64,000 nt of DNA from Duganella sp. Root1480D1 (GCF_001427305.1 NZ_LMFZ01000007.1:89546-153545), one strand, 5' to 3'. Shown: positions 37,910 through 47,661, numbered from the stretch's first letter. Translations and numbers: made by a program. The notes: generated by a model not told the origin, from the letters alone.

Positions 37910-38887
37910 TTAGTCAGCGTAAACGCCGGCTTTGCTGATGATCGGGCCCCAACGGTCGATATCGGCCTTCAGGTGGGCACGCAGGGCTTCCGGCGTAGCG
38001 CGTTTGGTGTCGACCGGCTCGGTGCCGAGGTCGGCGAAGCGCTGCTTGACGGCCGGATCCTTCAGCGCCACTTGCAACGCGCCGACCAGGGAATCGATCA
38101 CTGGCTTCGGCGTTCCTTTCGGTGCGTACATGCCATGCCACACCGCCACTTCAAAGCCCGGCAGGCCGGCTTCGTTCAGGGTCGGCACGTCCGGCATCGA
38201 CGCCACGCGGGTCTTGGTGGTCACGCCATAGACCTTGATCTTGCCGCCCTTGATCTGGCTGGTGGTGTTGGTGGTCTGGTCGCACATGAAGTCCACCTGG
38301 CCGCCCAGCAGGTCGTTCATGGCCGGGCCGGTACCTTTATATGGCACGGTGGTCAGGTCGGTCTGGATGGCCGACATGAACAGCATGCCGCACAGGTGGG
38401 AAGCCGAACCCAGGCCGGCGTTGGCGTAGGTGACCTTGGCCTTGTTGGCTTTTACATAAGCCAGAAACTCCTTGAAATCCTTGGCCGGGAAATCCTTGCG
38501 CGCCACCAGGGTCATCGGCACGTCGGTCACCAGGCCGATCGGCTCGAAGCTGTCGATCGCGTTGTAGCTCAGCTTGCGGTACAGGGATGGCGCGGTGGAA
38601 TGGCCGATGTGGTGCAGGAAGATGGTGTAGCCGTCCGGAGCCGCCTTGGCCGCGCGCGCCGCGCCAATGGTGCCGCCGGCGCCGCCGACGTTTTCCACGA
38701 TGATCTGCTGTTTCAGCTTGGTGCCCATGGACTGCGCCAGCAGGCGTGCCACGGTGTCGGTCGGTCCGCCGGCAGCGAACGGCACGATCATGGTGATCGG
38801 CTTGGTCGGATAGCTCTGTGCCTGCGCGAGGCCGGCGCCGAACAGGGGCAGGCATGCCATTGCGGTGATGAGGGCGCGTCGTTTCAT
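37910..38887 (-). CDS. tctC: Tripartite tricarboxylate transporter substrate-binding protein (Bug type)
   Basis: This 325-residue periplasmic receptor starts at the ATG at 38887 with a GGAG site; a longer N-terminus is not credible because the chosen start gives a clean signal peptide (MKRRALITAMACLPLFGAG, cleaved near AQA). The mature part has the Bug signatures YPTKPITMIVPFAAGGPTD and IIVENVGGAGGTIGAARAAK. Bug proteins are expanded in betaproteobacteria and bind carboxylates; the ligand here is unknown. Confidence 0.94.
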   Translation of the reverse strand: MKRRALITAMACLPLFGAGLAQAQSYPTKPITMIVPFAAGGPTDTVARLLAQSMGTKLKQQIIVENVGGAGGTIGAARAAKAAPDGYTIFLHHIGHSTAPSLYRKLSYNAIDSFEPIGLVTDVPMTLVARKDFPAKDFKEFLAYVKANKAKVTYANAGLGSASHLCGMLFMSAIQTDLTTVPYKGTGPAMNDLLGGQVDFMCDQTTNTTSQIKGGKIKVYGVTTKTRVASMPDVPTLNEAGLPGFEVAVWHGMYAPKGTPKPVIDSLVGALQVALKDPAVKQRFADLGTEPVDTKRATPEALRAHLKADIDRWGPIISKAGVYAD

Positions 38888-39021
38888 GTGGTTCTCCAGT
38901 TGCTGATTAATTGTTGGATTTGCGCTACTAGTAATGTTGTACCAGCAATTATTGGAGGACACAAGTAAGGCCCTTTACTTTGATTGACTTCGACCGCCAA
39001 GGCGCACATGATTTGCTGACC

Positions 39022-39756
39022 ATGCCCTCCAAACTGCAACTTGCCGCATCGATCCTGGCGCTCCCGTTGGCAGCGTCGGCGGGCTCGCTACAGCTGTTTA
39101 CCGAGTACACGCCGCCCGACATCATGCGCGAAGGTGAAAGGATTGTCGGCATTTCGCCGGACAAGGTGAAAGAAATCATGGCCCGCGCCGGCATTGGCTA
39201 CACCATGGAGATCATGGCCTGGCGCCGGGCCTACGAACTGGCCTTGCGCACGCCCGATTCCTGTGTGTTTTCGACGTCGCGCACGCCGGAGCGGGAAGCC
39301 TTGTTCAAATGGGTGGGGCCACTGCGCGAGGTGGACTGGACGCTGTATGGCCTGGCCAACCCGCCCTTCCATCTTGCCACGCTGGATGACGCCAAACGGC
39401 TGCGCATCGGCGGCTACAGCGGCGACGTGCGTGCCCAATACCTGGTGGCGCGCGGCTTTACGGTGGACACGGCGCCGGACAATTTCTCCAACCCGCGCAA
39501 GCTGCTCGGCGGGCGCATCGACCTGTGGGTAACCAGCCACCAGTTGGCCAACGGCGTGCTGGCGCAGGAAGGACTGCTCGGCAAAATTGTTCCCCTGCTC
39601 ACCTTCCACACCTCGCGCGCCTACCTGGCCTGCAACAAGGCGGTGCCGGATGCGCAGATTGCCGCGATGTCGGCGGCCATGACGGAAATGGTGAAAGACG
39701 GTACCTCGACTGCGATTGACCGCAAGTACGCCAACTGGCGGCCCTCCACTCGTTGA
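39022..39756 (+). CDS. Orphan family-3 solute-binding protein A
   Basis: This 244-residue exported protein starts at the ATG at 39022 (MPSKLQLAASILALPLAASA) with a signal peptide, followed by a PBP-type fold with FTEYTPPDIMREGERIVGISPDKVKEIM-like N-lobe features and SSRTPER-type loop (STSRTPEREALFKWVGPL). It resembles periplasmic amino-acid binding proteins but has no permease or ATPase nearby. It is divergent from tctC. Two similar proteins are at 45250 and 47662, so these are likely dispersed paralogues; ligand unknown. Confidence 0.85.
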   Translation: MPSKLQLAASILALPLAASAGSLQLFTEYTPPDIMREGERIVGISPDKVKEIMARAGIGYTMEIMAWRRAYELALRTPDSCVFSTSRTPEREALFKWVGPLREVDWTLYGLANPPFHLATLDDAKRLRIGGYSGDVRAQYLVARGFTVDTAPDNFSNPRKLLGGRIDLWVTSHQLANGVLAQEGLLGKIVPLLTFHTSRAYLACNKAVPDAQIAAMSAAMTEMVKDGTSTAIDRKYANWRPSTR

Positions 39757-40113
39757 AGAATTCAAAACCCTTGATGAATTCCTTGGTTGCCTCCGGAGTT
39801 CCCTCAATATTGTCGATCAGCGAACCATGGACGCGGCCTGCACACAACTAAATCTAAGTTGCAGCGATGCCATTGTGCTTTTCTTTGGCAGCGGAAGAAG
39901 ACAGCCATCCGCAGTACATTGCGCACGCGTTGTCGGAAGTTTGACGATGCAAGGCGAGCCGCCTCGATCAAAATTTGGTACGGTCACTGTAACTGATGGC
40001 GTGGACGCAGGCTCAGGATTTGGCTGTGCCCCTGCGCACGTACTCATACACAACATCAGCCACAAATGCGATGTCCTCTTTCGGGGACTAATAATCACTT
40101 GAACCAAACAAAT
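39757..40113. other. Low-GC interval between PBP gene and vgrG, with possible decayed gene
   Basis: This 357-base gap is visibly poorer in GC than its neighbours. On the minus strand, directly after the vgrG stop, an open frame from a TTG at 40107 to 39817 would encode 96 residues with a leader-like stretch (LWLMLCMSTCAGAQP) and several cysteines. A second minus-strand frame at ~39830-39757 reads SLIDNIEGTPEATKEF, which also looks protein-like but is in another frame. Together they could be remnants of one frameshifted gene cotranscribed with vgrG. Confidence in any product is low. Confidence 0.3.
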
Positions 40114-42960
40114 TTAGGACGAAAAGGCGTACTTCTTCTTGATCTTCATTTCCGAACGCGGCAAGGCGGCCATCGGGTAGTTGCTGCGGGCTGGCCCAAC
40201 GAAGGATTTTTTGCCGGCGTTGATCGTGATCTTGCCCGGGCATTGAATGGTGATATTGCCGCCGTCGATGGTGATATTCGCGCCGCCCGCAGTGGACAGG
40301 CTGAGTTTTTTGGCTGAGGCAAAGTCGACATGCGCGTTTGCGCTCTTCACATCGACCATGCCGTGGGCCTGCACGCCCAGTGTCCCAGCCTGGGCCTGGA
40401 CGTCAATCGGATCGCGGGCTGCAATGAGCTGCACGCCGATATCCTGCTGGCCGGGTGCAACCGCGCCACCCAGCACGCCCAGCGCCTGACCGGTATGTAC
40501 GCGAAGCTGGCCGCCAGTGGCGAACTGGCTATCTTGCCCGCTCGCGACAGCGGCCACCTCACCAGCTGCCACTTGCAAGTCCCGTGCAGCCGTCATGGCC
40601 ATGCCATCCTTGGCCGAAATCGCCACGATCGGATCACTCACATGCGGCAACTGGCCGGTGCCGGCCGTTGTCTTGCGCTTGCCGGCATCGTTGAGCGCAG
40701 CGTCGAGGTGCCGCTCGCCGACCATGCCGGACACTGAGGTCAGCAGCGCTTGCAGCGGCGCCTCCTTCCCATCCAGCGCGCTGGCCCTGGACTTGCGCGC
40801 GCCCATGTGCGCAGCCATGCCAACCGTCTGGTGTTTAAGGGCAGCATCGCTGAAGGTTTCCGCCAGCTTGACTGCCTGCTTGACCATCGCGATGCCGGCA
40901 GCGTTGTCGCCGGCAGGATCGCGCTGGCCGGCGCCATGCTGGATCCGGTAACTGGTGACCAGCAGGCCCGCGCCCGCCCGCACCGCGCCATAAGCATCGC
41001 TGCGCAACTCCGCCCCCTGCCCGCGCAGGCTGCCGCGGAAATTGTCGGCGCTGTGCACCAGGTGCCCCAGGTTCAGTTCCGTCGCCGCGAGGGTGGTGCG
41101 CATCTGGATGCGGCCCTGGTTGTCGGTGTCGTCGAACAGCAGCTGGTTGTAGCCCTCGCCGCCGAATTCCTTGCTGCGCACGCCCCACTGGGCTGCCGCA
41201 TTGCGATGGCCGGGAGTGCCGCCGGCCGCGCCATGCCATGCCGGGCTATGGCCGCCCGCCAGGTTGCCCTGCCCTGAAACGGCATGGTCATGCGCCTGGC
41301 CGAAGGCATCGGCCGCCTGTGTGCGTGTCTCGCCGCCAGGCGTGTGCGGAACGCCGCCTTCGCCCTGGCCGTTGTACAGGGCACCGACAATCAGTGGACG
41401 GTCGATATCGTTTTCCAGGAACTGCACCAGCACCTCCTGCCCAATGCGCGGCAGGAACTGGCTGCCCATGCCGCCACCGGCCAGGCGCTGCGCCACGCGC
41501 ACCCAGCACGTGGCATCGGCTTCGTCCTGCCAATGGAAGCGGATGCGCACCCGCCCCAGGCTGTCGCAGTAAATTTCGTCGGCGCCGGCCGGCCGGTCGT
41601 TGCCATCGGCGCCCACCACGATGGCGCTCTGCGAACCCAGTGCCGTGGGTTTGGCATGCTGGCGGCCCTCGCCGCTGGCGTGCATCGGCCGCCATGGCAA
41701 AGCAGCGTCCAGCGCGGTGAAGCTGTTGGCGTAACCGCTGCCGGATGCCTGCGCCAACGTGGCGCTGAAGTCTTCCGGCATGCCGGCAAGAGGCGCACCC
41801 AGGTCCTCCAGCAACTCCGGGATGGGGCCGAACAATTCGGCCAGCCCTTGCCTGACCGCCACCGGCAAGTTATTGACGCCGACGCTAATGACGCGCAGCA
41901 CGACAAAATGCTCGCCGCCGGCGGACGTTTCGAGCGGGCCCTGGGTCAGGGTGAAGCGGGTGCCGGCGCGCAGCGTGCGCACCGTCGAGCGGGCTTGCCA
42001 TAGCTGGCTATGCGCCTCCAGTGCCTGCATATGGAGCGTGGCATACCGTTCGGCCTCGCCGCCGTCGGCGTAAAAATATTGGCCGGGATAGTCGAAGCTC
42101 TCCGGCAACTGGGCGTGCTTGCCGAAGTTGTGCAGCCGGGTCGGCACGCTCTTGCTGACCGCCTTCTTGGCTTTGTAGTCGTAGCTGGTCACAGACACCG
42201 TGCCGCTGATCAAGCTGCGCGCACTGTTCAGCGACTGGATGCTGTCCTGCTGCTCCCCAGCGCGGGCGGCATGGTAGCGCAGGCCGCAGCCAGCGGCGCT
42301 GCCGGCGTCTTCCGGCGTGGCCTCCTTGAGCGTGCTGTCGGCGAACAGCATCATGGTCTGTTCTTCTTCGCCGTCTTCGAAACGCCAGCCGATGCCCTCT
42401 TCCGTCAGCAGCCGCCGCACGAACTCGTAATCGGATTCGCGGTATTGGCAGCAGTAGCTGCGCGGTGGGACCGACTGCATGGCAGTACGCGCGTCTTCGC
42501 TCCACTGCCATTTGGCATGCGGGGAATATTCGGAGAAGACGGCGTCGATGATGTCGGCCACGCTCTTGTCTTGCCACACCCGGCTGTTGCGGCGCTGGGT
42601 CGCCAGCCAGAGCCAGGGGGTAAGGCGCAGGCGATAGCGCGCCAGGCCGCCTTCGCTGCCCAGCATGGCGGCGCCGCTGATGTAGCCGTGGAAGCGGGTC
42701 CGGCTGGCATCGGCCAGGCTGGCCTCGACGGTGGCGCGCTGGCCGAGCAGCGCTTGCAGCGAGACCTTGGCACTGGTGGACAGCACGATGACATCGCGCG
42801 CGCCAACCTCCTGCAAGGCGTCGTCGGCCAGGAAGGCTTCCACCAGCAAGCCGCCGGAGCCATATTCCCCATCCGATTCCAGCTTGAGTTCATACAATCG
42901 GCTGGCACTGGAAAACTGTGCCAGGCCAGCGTAAACCTGGGTAAGGAGTTCGGTCCGCAT
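40114..42960 (-). CDS. Orphan VgrG, type VI secretion spike protein
   Basis: This 948-residue protein is a T6SS VgrG. The N-terminal gp27-like region has RYRLRLTPWLWLATQRRNSR and YRESDYEFVRRLLTEEGI, a gp5-like OB fold has DSLGRVRIRFHWQ and FLPRIGQEVLVQFLENDIDRP, and a DUF2345-type region with GGANITIDGGNITIQCPGKI lies near the C-terminus. The start is the ATG at 42960. No other T6SS gene is in the window, so this is an orphan vgrG island; the short basic tail (KIKKKYAFSS) is not an obvious effector domain. Adjacent DNA downstream is low in GC and may hold remnant cargo. Confidence 0.94.
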   Translation of the reverse strand: MRTELLTQVYAGLAQFSSASRLYELKLESDGEYGSGGLLVEAFLADDALQEVGARDVIVLSTSAKVSLQALLGQRATVEASLADASRTRFHGYISGAAMLGSEGGLARYRLRLTPWLWLATQRRNSRVWQDKSVADIIDAVFSEYSPHAKWQWSEDARTAMQSVPPRSYCCQYRESDYEFVRRLLTEEGIGWRFEDGEEEQTMMLFADSTLKEATPEDAGSAAGCGLRYHAARAGEQQDSIQSLNSARSLISGTVSVTSYDYKAKKAVSKSVPTRLHNFGKHAQLPESFDYPGQYFYADGGEAERYATLHMQALEAHSQLWQARSTVRTLRAGTRFTLTQGPLETSAGGEHFVVLRVISVGVNNLPVAVRQGLAELFGPIPELLEDLGAPLAGMPEDFSATLAQASGSGYANSFTALDAALPWRPMHASGEGRQHAKPTALGSQSAIVVGADGNDRPAGADEIYCDSLGRVRIRFHWQDEADATCWVRVAQRLAGGGMGSQFLPRIGQEVLVQFLENDIDRPLIVGALYNGQGEGGVPHTPGGETRTQAADAFGQAHDHAVSGQGNLAGGHSPAWHGAAGGTPGHRNAAAQWGVRSKEFGGEGYNQLLFDDTDNQGRIQMRTTLAATELNLGHLVHSADNFRGSLRGQGAELRSDAYGAVRAGAGLLVTSYRIQHGAGQRDPAGDNAAGIAMVKQAVKLAETFSDAALKHQTVGMAAHMGARKSRASALDGKEAPLQALLTSVSGMVGERHLDAALNDAGKRKTTAGTGQLPHVSDPIVAISAKDGMAMTAARDLQVAAGEVAAVASGQDSQFATGGQLRVHTGQALGVLGGAVAPGQQDIGVQLIAARDPIDVQAQAGTLGVQAHGMVDVKSANAHVDFASAKKLSLSTAGGANITIDGGNITIQCPGKITINAGKKSFVGPARSNYPMAALPRSEMKIKKKYAFSS

Positions 42961-43044
42961 CGCTGCAATAATTATCAAAACGAAAACGATAACAGCATTG
43001 CAGAAATTCGATCGCACTGTTGGGTTAGTACCGCGCCGTGCGCG

Positions 43045-44787
43045 TCAGGGCTTCAGCGTGAAGCGCCGGAAGCGGTGGCGCCGATGCTCCTCGTTGTCCA
43101 GCGAAAGCGAGGACTTGATCATGTCGCTGCGGCTGATCACGCCCACCAGTTGGCGGCCGGCTGCATCGGCCACCACCGGTAGGCGTTCCACGCCGTGCAC
43201 CGCCAGCCGCACCGCCACCGTGCGGCAAGTCTCGCCGCGCAGGGCCACGATAGGCGCATTCACGCCATACAGCTCGCGCACGTGGACAGCATGGCTGGCC
43301 TGCTCCAGCGTAGCGCGATCGAGCATGCCAAGCACCATGCCGTTGCTGGTGACCGGGTAGGCGCGATGGCGCTGCGTGGCGCCGAAATGCGAGGCCAGCA
43401 CGTCGGCCACCCTTGCATCTGCGTCGATCGCCACTGGGGCTGCCGTCATCACCTCTTCCACGCTATGCCGCTCCAGGGGATCGATGCCGTATTCGCGGTA
43501 AATATGGTGGCCACGGCGGGCAATCTTTTCAGTCAGGATCGAGCGGTGCATGGTGATCACGGTGAAGCCATACGCCACCACCGATGCTGCCAGCACCGGC
43601 AGCAGCGCATTCGCATCATGCGTCAGTTCATAGGCAAACACGGTGGCCATGATGGGTGCGCGCATCATGCCGCCCAAGGTGGCGGCCATGAACACCAGCG
43701 GCCAGACTGCCGGCGAGCCGCCCGGCAGGTAAGGCCCAAGCACCGTGCCCAGACCGGCGCCCAGCATCAGCAAGGGCGCCAGCACGCCGCCGGAAGTGCC
43801 CGAACCCAGCGCGATCAGCCACATGATGGCCTTGGCCACCAGCAGCGTCGCCACCACGCCGGCGGCCAGGTGGTTTTGCAGCAGGTCGCCGATCACGTCG
43901 TAGCCAACACCCAGCGCGCGCGGCTGGAGGTAGCCACCGATACCGATGGCAACGGCACCCAGCGCCGGCCACCACATCCAGTGGATTGGCAGTTTGTGGA
44001 AGCCGTCTTCCACGCGGTACAGGGCGGTCGACAGCAGCCACGCCATGGCGCCGCACAACACGCCGGCCACCACGCAGGACAGCAAGGCCACCGGCGGCAG
44101 CACCGGGCTTTGCTGAGGGAACAGCGGCCCCGCTTCCATCAGCAGCGGCCGCAGGAAGCCGGCCACCGCGCAGGCAATGGCAACCGGCAGCAGGCTGCGC
44201 GGGCGCAGTTCGAACAGCAGCAGTTCGACCGCCAGCAGCACTGCCGCAATCGGCGTGCCGAAGACGGCCGTCATGCCGGCCACCGCACCGGCCACCAGCA
44301 GTGTCTTGCGCTCGGCATCGCTCAAATGGAAATGCTGGGCGAACAGCGAGCCGACGGCGCCGCCGGTCATGATGATCGGCCCCTCGGCGCCGAACGGTCC
44401 GCCGCTGCCGATGGCAATTGCCGACGCCAGCGGCTTGAGCACCGCCACCTTGGGCGACATTGCGCTGCGCTTGAACAGGATGGCTTCAATCGCCTCCGGA
44501 ATGCCATGGCCGCGGATCTGTTCCGAGCCATAGCGGGCGATCAACCCGATCACGATGGCGCCGATGACGGGCACCACGATCACCCAGGCGCCCAGCCCAT
44601 GGGCGGCCGGCGATTGCGGCGCAACAGACAGAGACTGGAAGAAGAACAGGTTGGTAAACAGCGCGATCGCCTTCAGCAGCACCCAGGCGGTGCCGGTACT
44701 CAGCGTGCCGATAAAGGCGGCCATTGCGCCGATCTGCAACAGGCGCGCGTCGCCGCTGAAGTCGCGGCGTGGATCATACGGTTTCAT
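43045..44787 (-). CDS. ClC-family chloride channel/antiporter with CBS pair
   Basis: This 580-residue protein has a ClC membrane domain (~20-430) and two C-terminal CBS domains (~455-575). Visible ClC motifs are GSGGPFGAEGPIIMTGG, whose Glu corresponds to the gating glutamate, and GSGTSGGVLAPLLMLGAG. The start is the ATG at 44787, overlapping the MarR gene stop (ATGA); a longer reading overlaps that gene in another frame. It may exchange Cl- (or another anion) for H+ in acid or osmotic stress. Coupling to a MarR repressor suggests inducible expression. Confidence 0.93.
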   Translation of the reverse strand: MKPYDPRRDFSGDARLLQIGAMAAFIGTLSTGTAWVLLKAIALFTNLFFFQSLSVAPQSPAAHGLGAWVIVVPVIGAIVIGLIARYGSEQIRGHGIPEAIEAILFKRSAMSPKVAVLKPLASAIAIGSGGPFGAEGPIIMTGGAVGSLFAQHFHLSDAERKTLLVAGAVAGMTAVFGTPIAAVLLAVELLLFELRPRSLLPVAIACAVAGFLRPLLMEAGPLFPQQSPVLPPVALLSCVVAGVLCGAMAWLLSTALYRVEDGFHKLPIHWMWWPALGAVAIGIGGYLQPRALGVGYDVIGDLLQNHLAAGVVATLLVAKAIMWLIALGSGTSGGVLAPLLMLGAGLGTVLGPYLPGGSPAVWPLVFMAATLGGMMRAPIMATVFAYELTHDANALLPVLAASVVAYGFTVITMHRSILTEKIARRGHHIYREYGIDPLERHSVEEVMTAAPVAIDADARVADVLASHFGATQRHRAYPVTSNGMVLGMLDRATLEQASHAVHVRELYGVNAPIVALRGETCRTVAVRLAVHGVERLPVVADAAGRQLVGVISRSDMIKSSLSLDNEEHRRHRFRRFTLKP

Positions 44788-45203
44788 GGTTTGGGAGGCA
44801 GGTTGGGAACAGTGAAAACGCCGTGCAGCGACTGCAGTTCGGCGCGGTGCATGGCTGCCAGGCGCGCCAGCACTTCTTCGCCGGCAGGCAGCAGGTGGAC
44901 TTCGACCCGGCGCCGGTCTTGCACATGCGGGCGGCGCTGCACCAGCCCGGCCGCCTCGCAGCGGCCCAGCAAGGCGACGACGCCATGCTGCTGCGCCTGC
45001 AGCCGTTCGGCCAGCTCGCCGACCGTTGCCCATTCGCGGCCGGGAAAGCCTTTGATATGCAACAGCAGCAAGTACTGCAACGGCGTGATGCCCTCGGCCT
45101 GGGCCGCATTTTCGGAAAAGCGCTCGAAGCGCCGCATCTGGTAGCGGAATTCGGACAGGGCCATGAAATCGGCCTTGGCCAGTGAATCTGGTGAAGACGG
45201 CAT
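44784..45203 (-). CDS. MarR-family transcriptional regulator
   Basis: This 139-residue protein has the MarR winged-helix fold: ITPLQYLLLLHI, VGELAERLQAQQHGVVALLGRCEAAGLV and the wing RRPHVQDRRRVEVHLLPAGEE. It overlaps the ClC gene by four bases and so probably controls it. A perfect ATCATA-A-TATGAT palindrome lies 8 bp upstream of its ATG and is a likely autoregulatory operator. The inducer is unknown. Confidence 0.92.
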   Translation of the reverse strand: MPSSPDSLAKADFMALSEFRYQMRRFERFSENAAQAEGITPLQYLLLLHIKGFPGREWATVGELAERLQAQQHGVVALLGRCEAAGLVQRRPHVQDRRRVEVHLLPAGEEVLARLAAMHRAELQSLHGVFTVPNLPPKP

Positions 45204-45210
45204 TTTTTAT

Positions 45211-45223
45211 ATCATAATATGAT
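45211..45223. promoter_or_regulatory. Likely MarR operator
   Basis: ATCATA-A-TATGAT is a perfect 13-bp palindrome directly upstream of the MarR gene in a TA-rich stretch, the place and form expected of a MarR-family binding site controlling the MarR-ClC operon. Confidence 0.68.
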
Positions 45224-45249
45224 GTAATTAGCCGATCATCATACCACCA

Positions 45250-45993
45250 TCAGTAAGCGGACCACTTTTCCGCAATTTGCTGCAATTCGCCGTGCTCGTC
45301 GAGATGGCTTAGCGCCTGCCCGATTCTGTCTTCCGTCTCCTTGTCGACATGCCTTCCCAGCACCATGTAAAACACCTGCGTGTCGAACACCGAAGGCAGT
45401 ATCCGCACCCTGCGTTCCTTGCCGGCCTTCCTGATTTCCGAGTTCAGGCCAGGGACGCGGTAATAGAAAAAGCGCCCCCGGCCCGCCAGCAGCTTGCCGA
45501 TGTTCTGCGCGGCGGTATTGGCCGTGCTGTCCACTTTCAGCTTGCCCGCTTTCCTGAGCGCCGCGATAGCGCCGCTGCCAGCGTTGACGAGGACGACGCC
45601 TTCCTGGTTCAGATCGCGCACGTCGTCGAAGTTCTTCACATTCACCGGATCATCGGCGCGCACCAGCATATGGTAGTTGACGGAAAACAGGGGGGTGTCC
45701 GGGATGTTGTAAGCGGCAATGCGCTCATCGCTTCGCACCAGGCCGCAAGCGGCATCCAGCTTGCGGCCCACGATCAGGGCCTCGATGCGCTTGAGCGGCA
45801 TCCACTGCTGCTCGCCGACGAACTTGAGCCGGGGGTCCACCTTTTCGATCGCGCGGAAAATATCGATGCAGCTACCGGTGACCGCAGCGCCTTGCGCGAC
45901 AAACTTCGGTTCGGAGTCGGCCTGCGCCGCAACGCGAATCGCAACCGGCTGCGCGGCCCAGCTTGAAGCAACAATCAACATCCATGGAAGCAT
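45250..45993 (-). CDS. Orphan family-3 solute-binding protein B
   Basis: This 247-residue exported protein starts at the ATG at 45993 (MLPWMLIVASSWAAQP), giving a short signal peptide, 10 bp after the MscS-type gene stop; a longer upstream reading would overlap that gene. The PBP fold includes GSCIDIFRAIEKVDPRLKF, RKLDAACGLVRSDERIAAYN and the C-lobe VFYMVLGRHVDKETEDRI. No permease partner is present. It is probably cotranscribed with the MscS-type gene. Confidence 0.82.
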   Translation of the reverse strand: MLPWMLIVASSWAAQPVAIRVAAQADSEPKFVAQGAAVTGSCIDIFRAIEKVDPRLKFVGEQQWMPLKRIEALIVGRKLDAACGLVRSDERIAAYNIPDTPLFSVNYHMLVRADDPVNVKNFDDVRDLNQEGVVLVNAGSGAIAALRKAGKLKVDSTANTAAQNIGKLLAGRGRFFYYRVPGLNSEIRKAGKERRVRILPSVFDTQVFYMVLGRHVDKETEDRIGQALSHLDEHGELQQIAEKWSAY

Positions 45994-46003
45994 GGCCAAT
46001 GCC

Positions 46004-47581
46004 TTATCTCGCTGGCGAAACGATGTGCGGTTGCTGCGGCTCCTGCGTGAAATGCGGCGACATGATCTGGACGCCCTCGCGATTGAAGACATCGACCACC
46101 TTCTGGTGCAGGAGGCTAATCAGCTCGGCACGACTGCTGGGCGAGCTCAATACCGAACAGGCCACGAGCTTGTACTCGATATAGAAATCGGACAGCGCGC
46201 TCTGGATCACATACGGCCGCGGCTCGGCAGCAATGCCTTCGGTCATGGCAGCCGCTTCCTCCAGCATGGCGTAGACCTGGCGCCAGGGCGTGTCGTAGCC
46301 GATGGTCACGGTGGTATCCAGCACGTAGGCGCCGGGGACGGCGCGCGAGTAGTTGTTGATGGTATTCGACAGCACCCATGCATTCGGCATTGCCACGTCA
46401 ACGCCCATACCGGTGCGCACGCGGGTATCGAAGATCCCCGGTTCCACCACGGTGCCCTGCACGTTGCCGATGCTGACGTAATCGCCCTTGCGCAGCGCCC
46501 GCGTGTACATCAGGATCAGCCCCGCGGCGCCCTGGCCGACGATGCTGGACGCACCAATCGACAGCATCAGCCCAGCCAGCACCGTCACGCCCTGGAATGC
46601 CGCAGTGTGCGAACCGGGCAGGTAGGGATAGGCCATGGCCAGCGCAAACAGCCAGATCACCGCAGTTCCCAGCCGGCGCGTCGGTACGGCCGTATCGCGA
46701 TCGAGCCAGCCGAAATGCAGCTCGCCGCTTTCGATGCGCTTGAAGACGGAAGCCAGCGTGGCGCTGGCAAGACGGGCCAGGACCACGATCACAGCGACCA
46801 GCAACAGGCCGGGAATGGCACCCGCCACGTTGTTGCCGATATCCGCAGCGGTATCGAGCAGGAACTGCTGCAGGCGCTCGCCCCAGTTGCGCGCGAAAGG
46901 AATCCGCGCCAGGACAAAGGCCAGCCAGACGTAGGCCGCCAACAGCCCGAGAAACCAGACCACAACGTCCATGGTGAGCCGCATGAAGTGAACCAGGTGC
47001 TCCGCGTCCAGGACGCGCACGTTGCGGACCCGGACCTGGGCCAGGCGCCGCCCCAGGATCGCCTCCAGCCGCCGCCTGCCCTGCCGGCGCAGCGCCGCGA
47101 GCATCCACAGGAAAACCGCAAGCGCGCCGGTTGCCAGGGCGCACAGGGCAAGCGCCTGGGCAATGTAGGCCGGGCTGCGCTGCTCGCGGCGCTCCAGCAG
47201 CGCCTTGCCCAGTTGCGCCGCGCTTTCATGGGCGAGGAGATCGGTGGTATCGCCTGCCAGGGCGTTGACGTCGGCGGGGGACACCAGGAACAGCAGTGAA
47301 CCGTCCAGCAGGACTTGCGTGCCTTCGTTGATCGAGCAAATGCTGGCCTGCTGCGGGCCGCCTTGCGCGAGCGCGCGTTCGAGGCGTTTGTCCGCGGCCT
47401 CGGCGCGGTCTTGTGGGGTGTAGCCACTCAACATTGCGCGGAACACGAAGACGGTCCGGTTGCCGACGGCGAGCCGCGCGGCCGGCGCTTCCGGCTGGGC
47501 CGGGGGCTTGGCCGCTTGCAGGGCATGGCTTAGCGGGCTAAGCACGAGCAGGAAAAGACAGAAAAGCGTGCGTGGCAGCAT
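46004..47581 (-). CDS. MscS-family mechanosensitive channel
   Basis: This 525-residue protein starts at the ATG at 47581 (MLPRTLFCLFLLVLSPLSHA) with AAAGGA ahead and a likely signal peptide. A periplasmic N-terminal domain (~20-140) is followed by several membrane helices and the MscS pore/beta region: GVTVLAGLMLSIGASSIVGQ, GLILMYTRALRKGDYVSIG and TGMGVDVAMPNAWVLSNTINN. It should gate on membrane tension and release osmolytes, possibly specialised by its large extra-cytoplasmic domain. It is divergent from the binding-protein gene at 47662. Confidence 0.9.
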   Translation of the reverse strand: MLPRTLFCLFLLVLSPLSHALQAAKPPAQPEAPAARLAVGNRTVFVFRAMLSGYTPQDRAEAADKRLERALAQGGPQQASICSINEGTQVLLDGSLLFLVSPADVNALAGDTTDLLAHESAAQLGKALLERREQRSPAYIAQALALCALATGALAVFLWMLAALRRQGRRRLEAILGRRLAQVRVRNVRVLDAEHLVHFMRLTMDVVVWFLGLLAAYVWLAFVLARIPFARNWGERLQQFLLDTAADIGNNVAGAIPGLLLVAVIVVLARLASATLASVFKRIESGELHFGWLDRDTAVPTRRLGTAVIWLFALAMAYPYLPGSHTAAFQGVTVLAGLMLSIGASSIVGQGAAGLILMYTRALRKGDYVSIGNVQGTVVEPGIFDTRVRTGMGVDVAMPNAWVLSNTINNYSRAVPGAYVLDTTVTIGYDTPWRQVYAMLEEAAAMTEGIAAEPRPYVIQSALSDFYIEYKLVACSVLSSPSSRAELISLLHQKVVDVFNREGVQIMSPHFTQEPQQPHIVSPAR

Positions 47582-47661
47582 GGATTCCTTTGTGTCAATT
47601 TGCGTGCCATCATTGCACACAATACTGTACAACTCAATCCGTGCCCTCGCGACCGCCCAGT

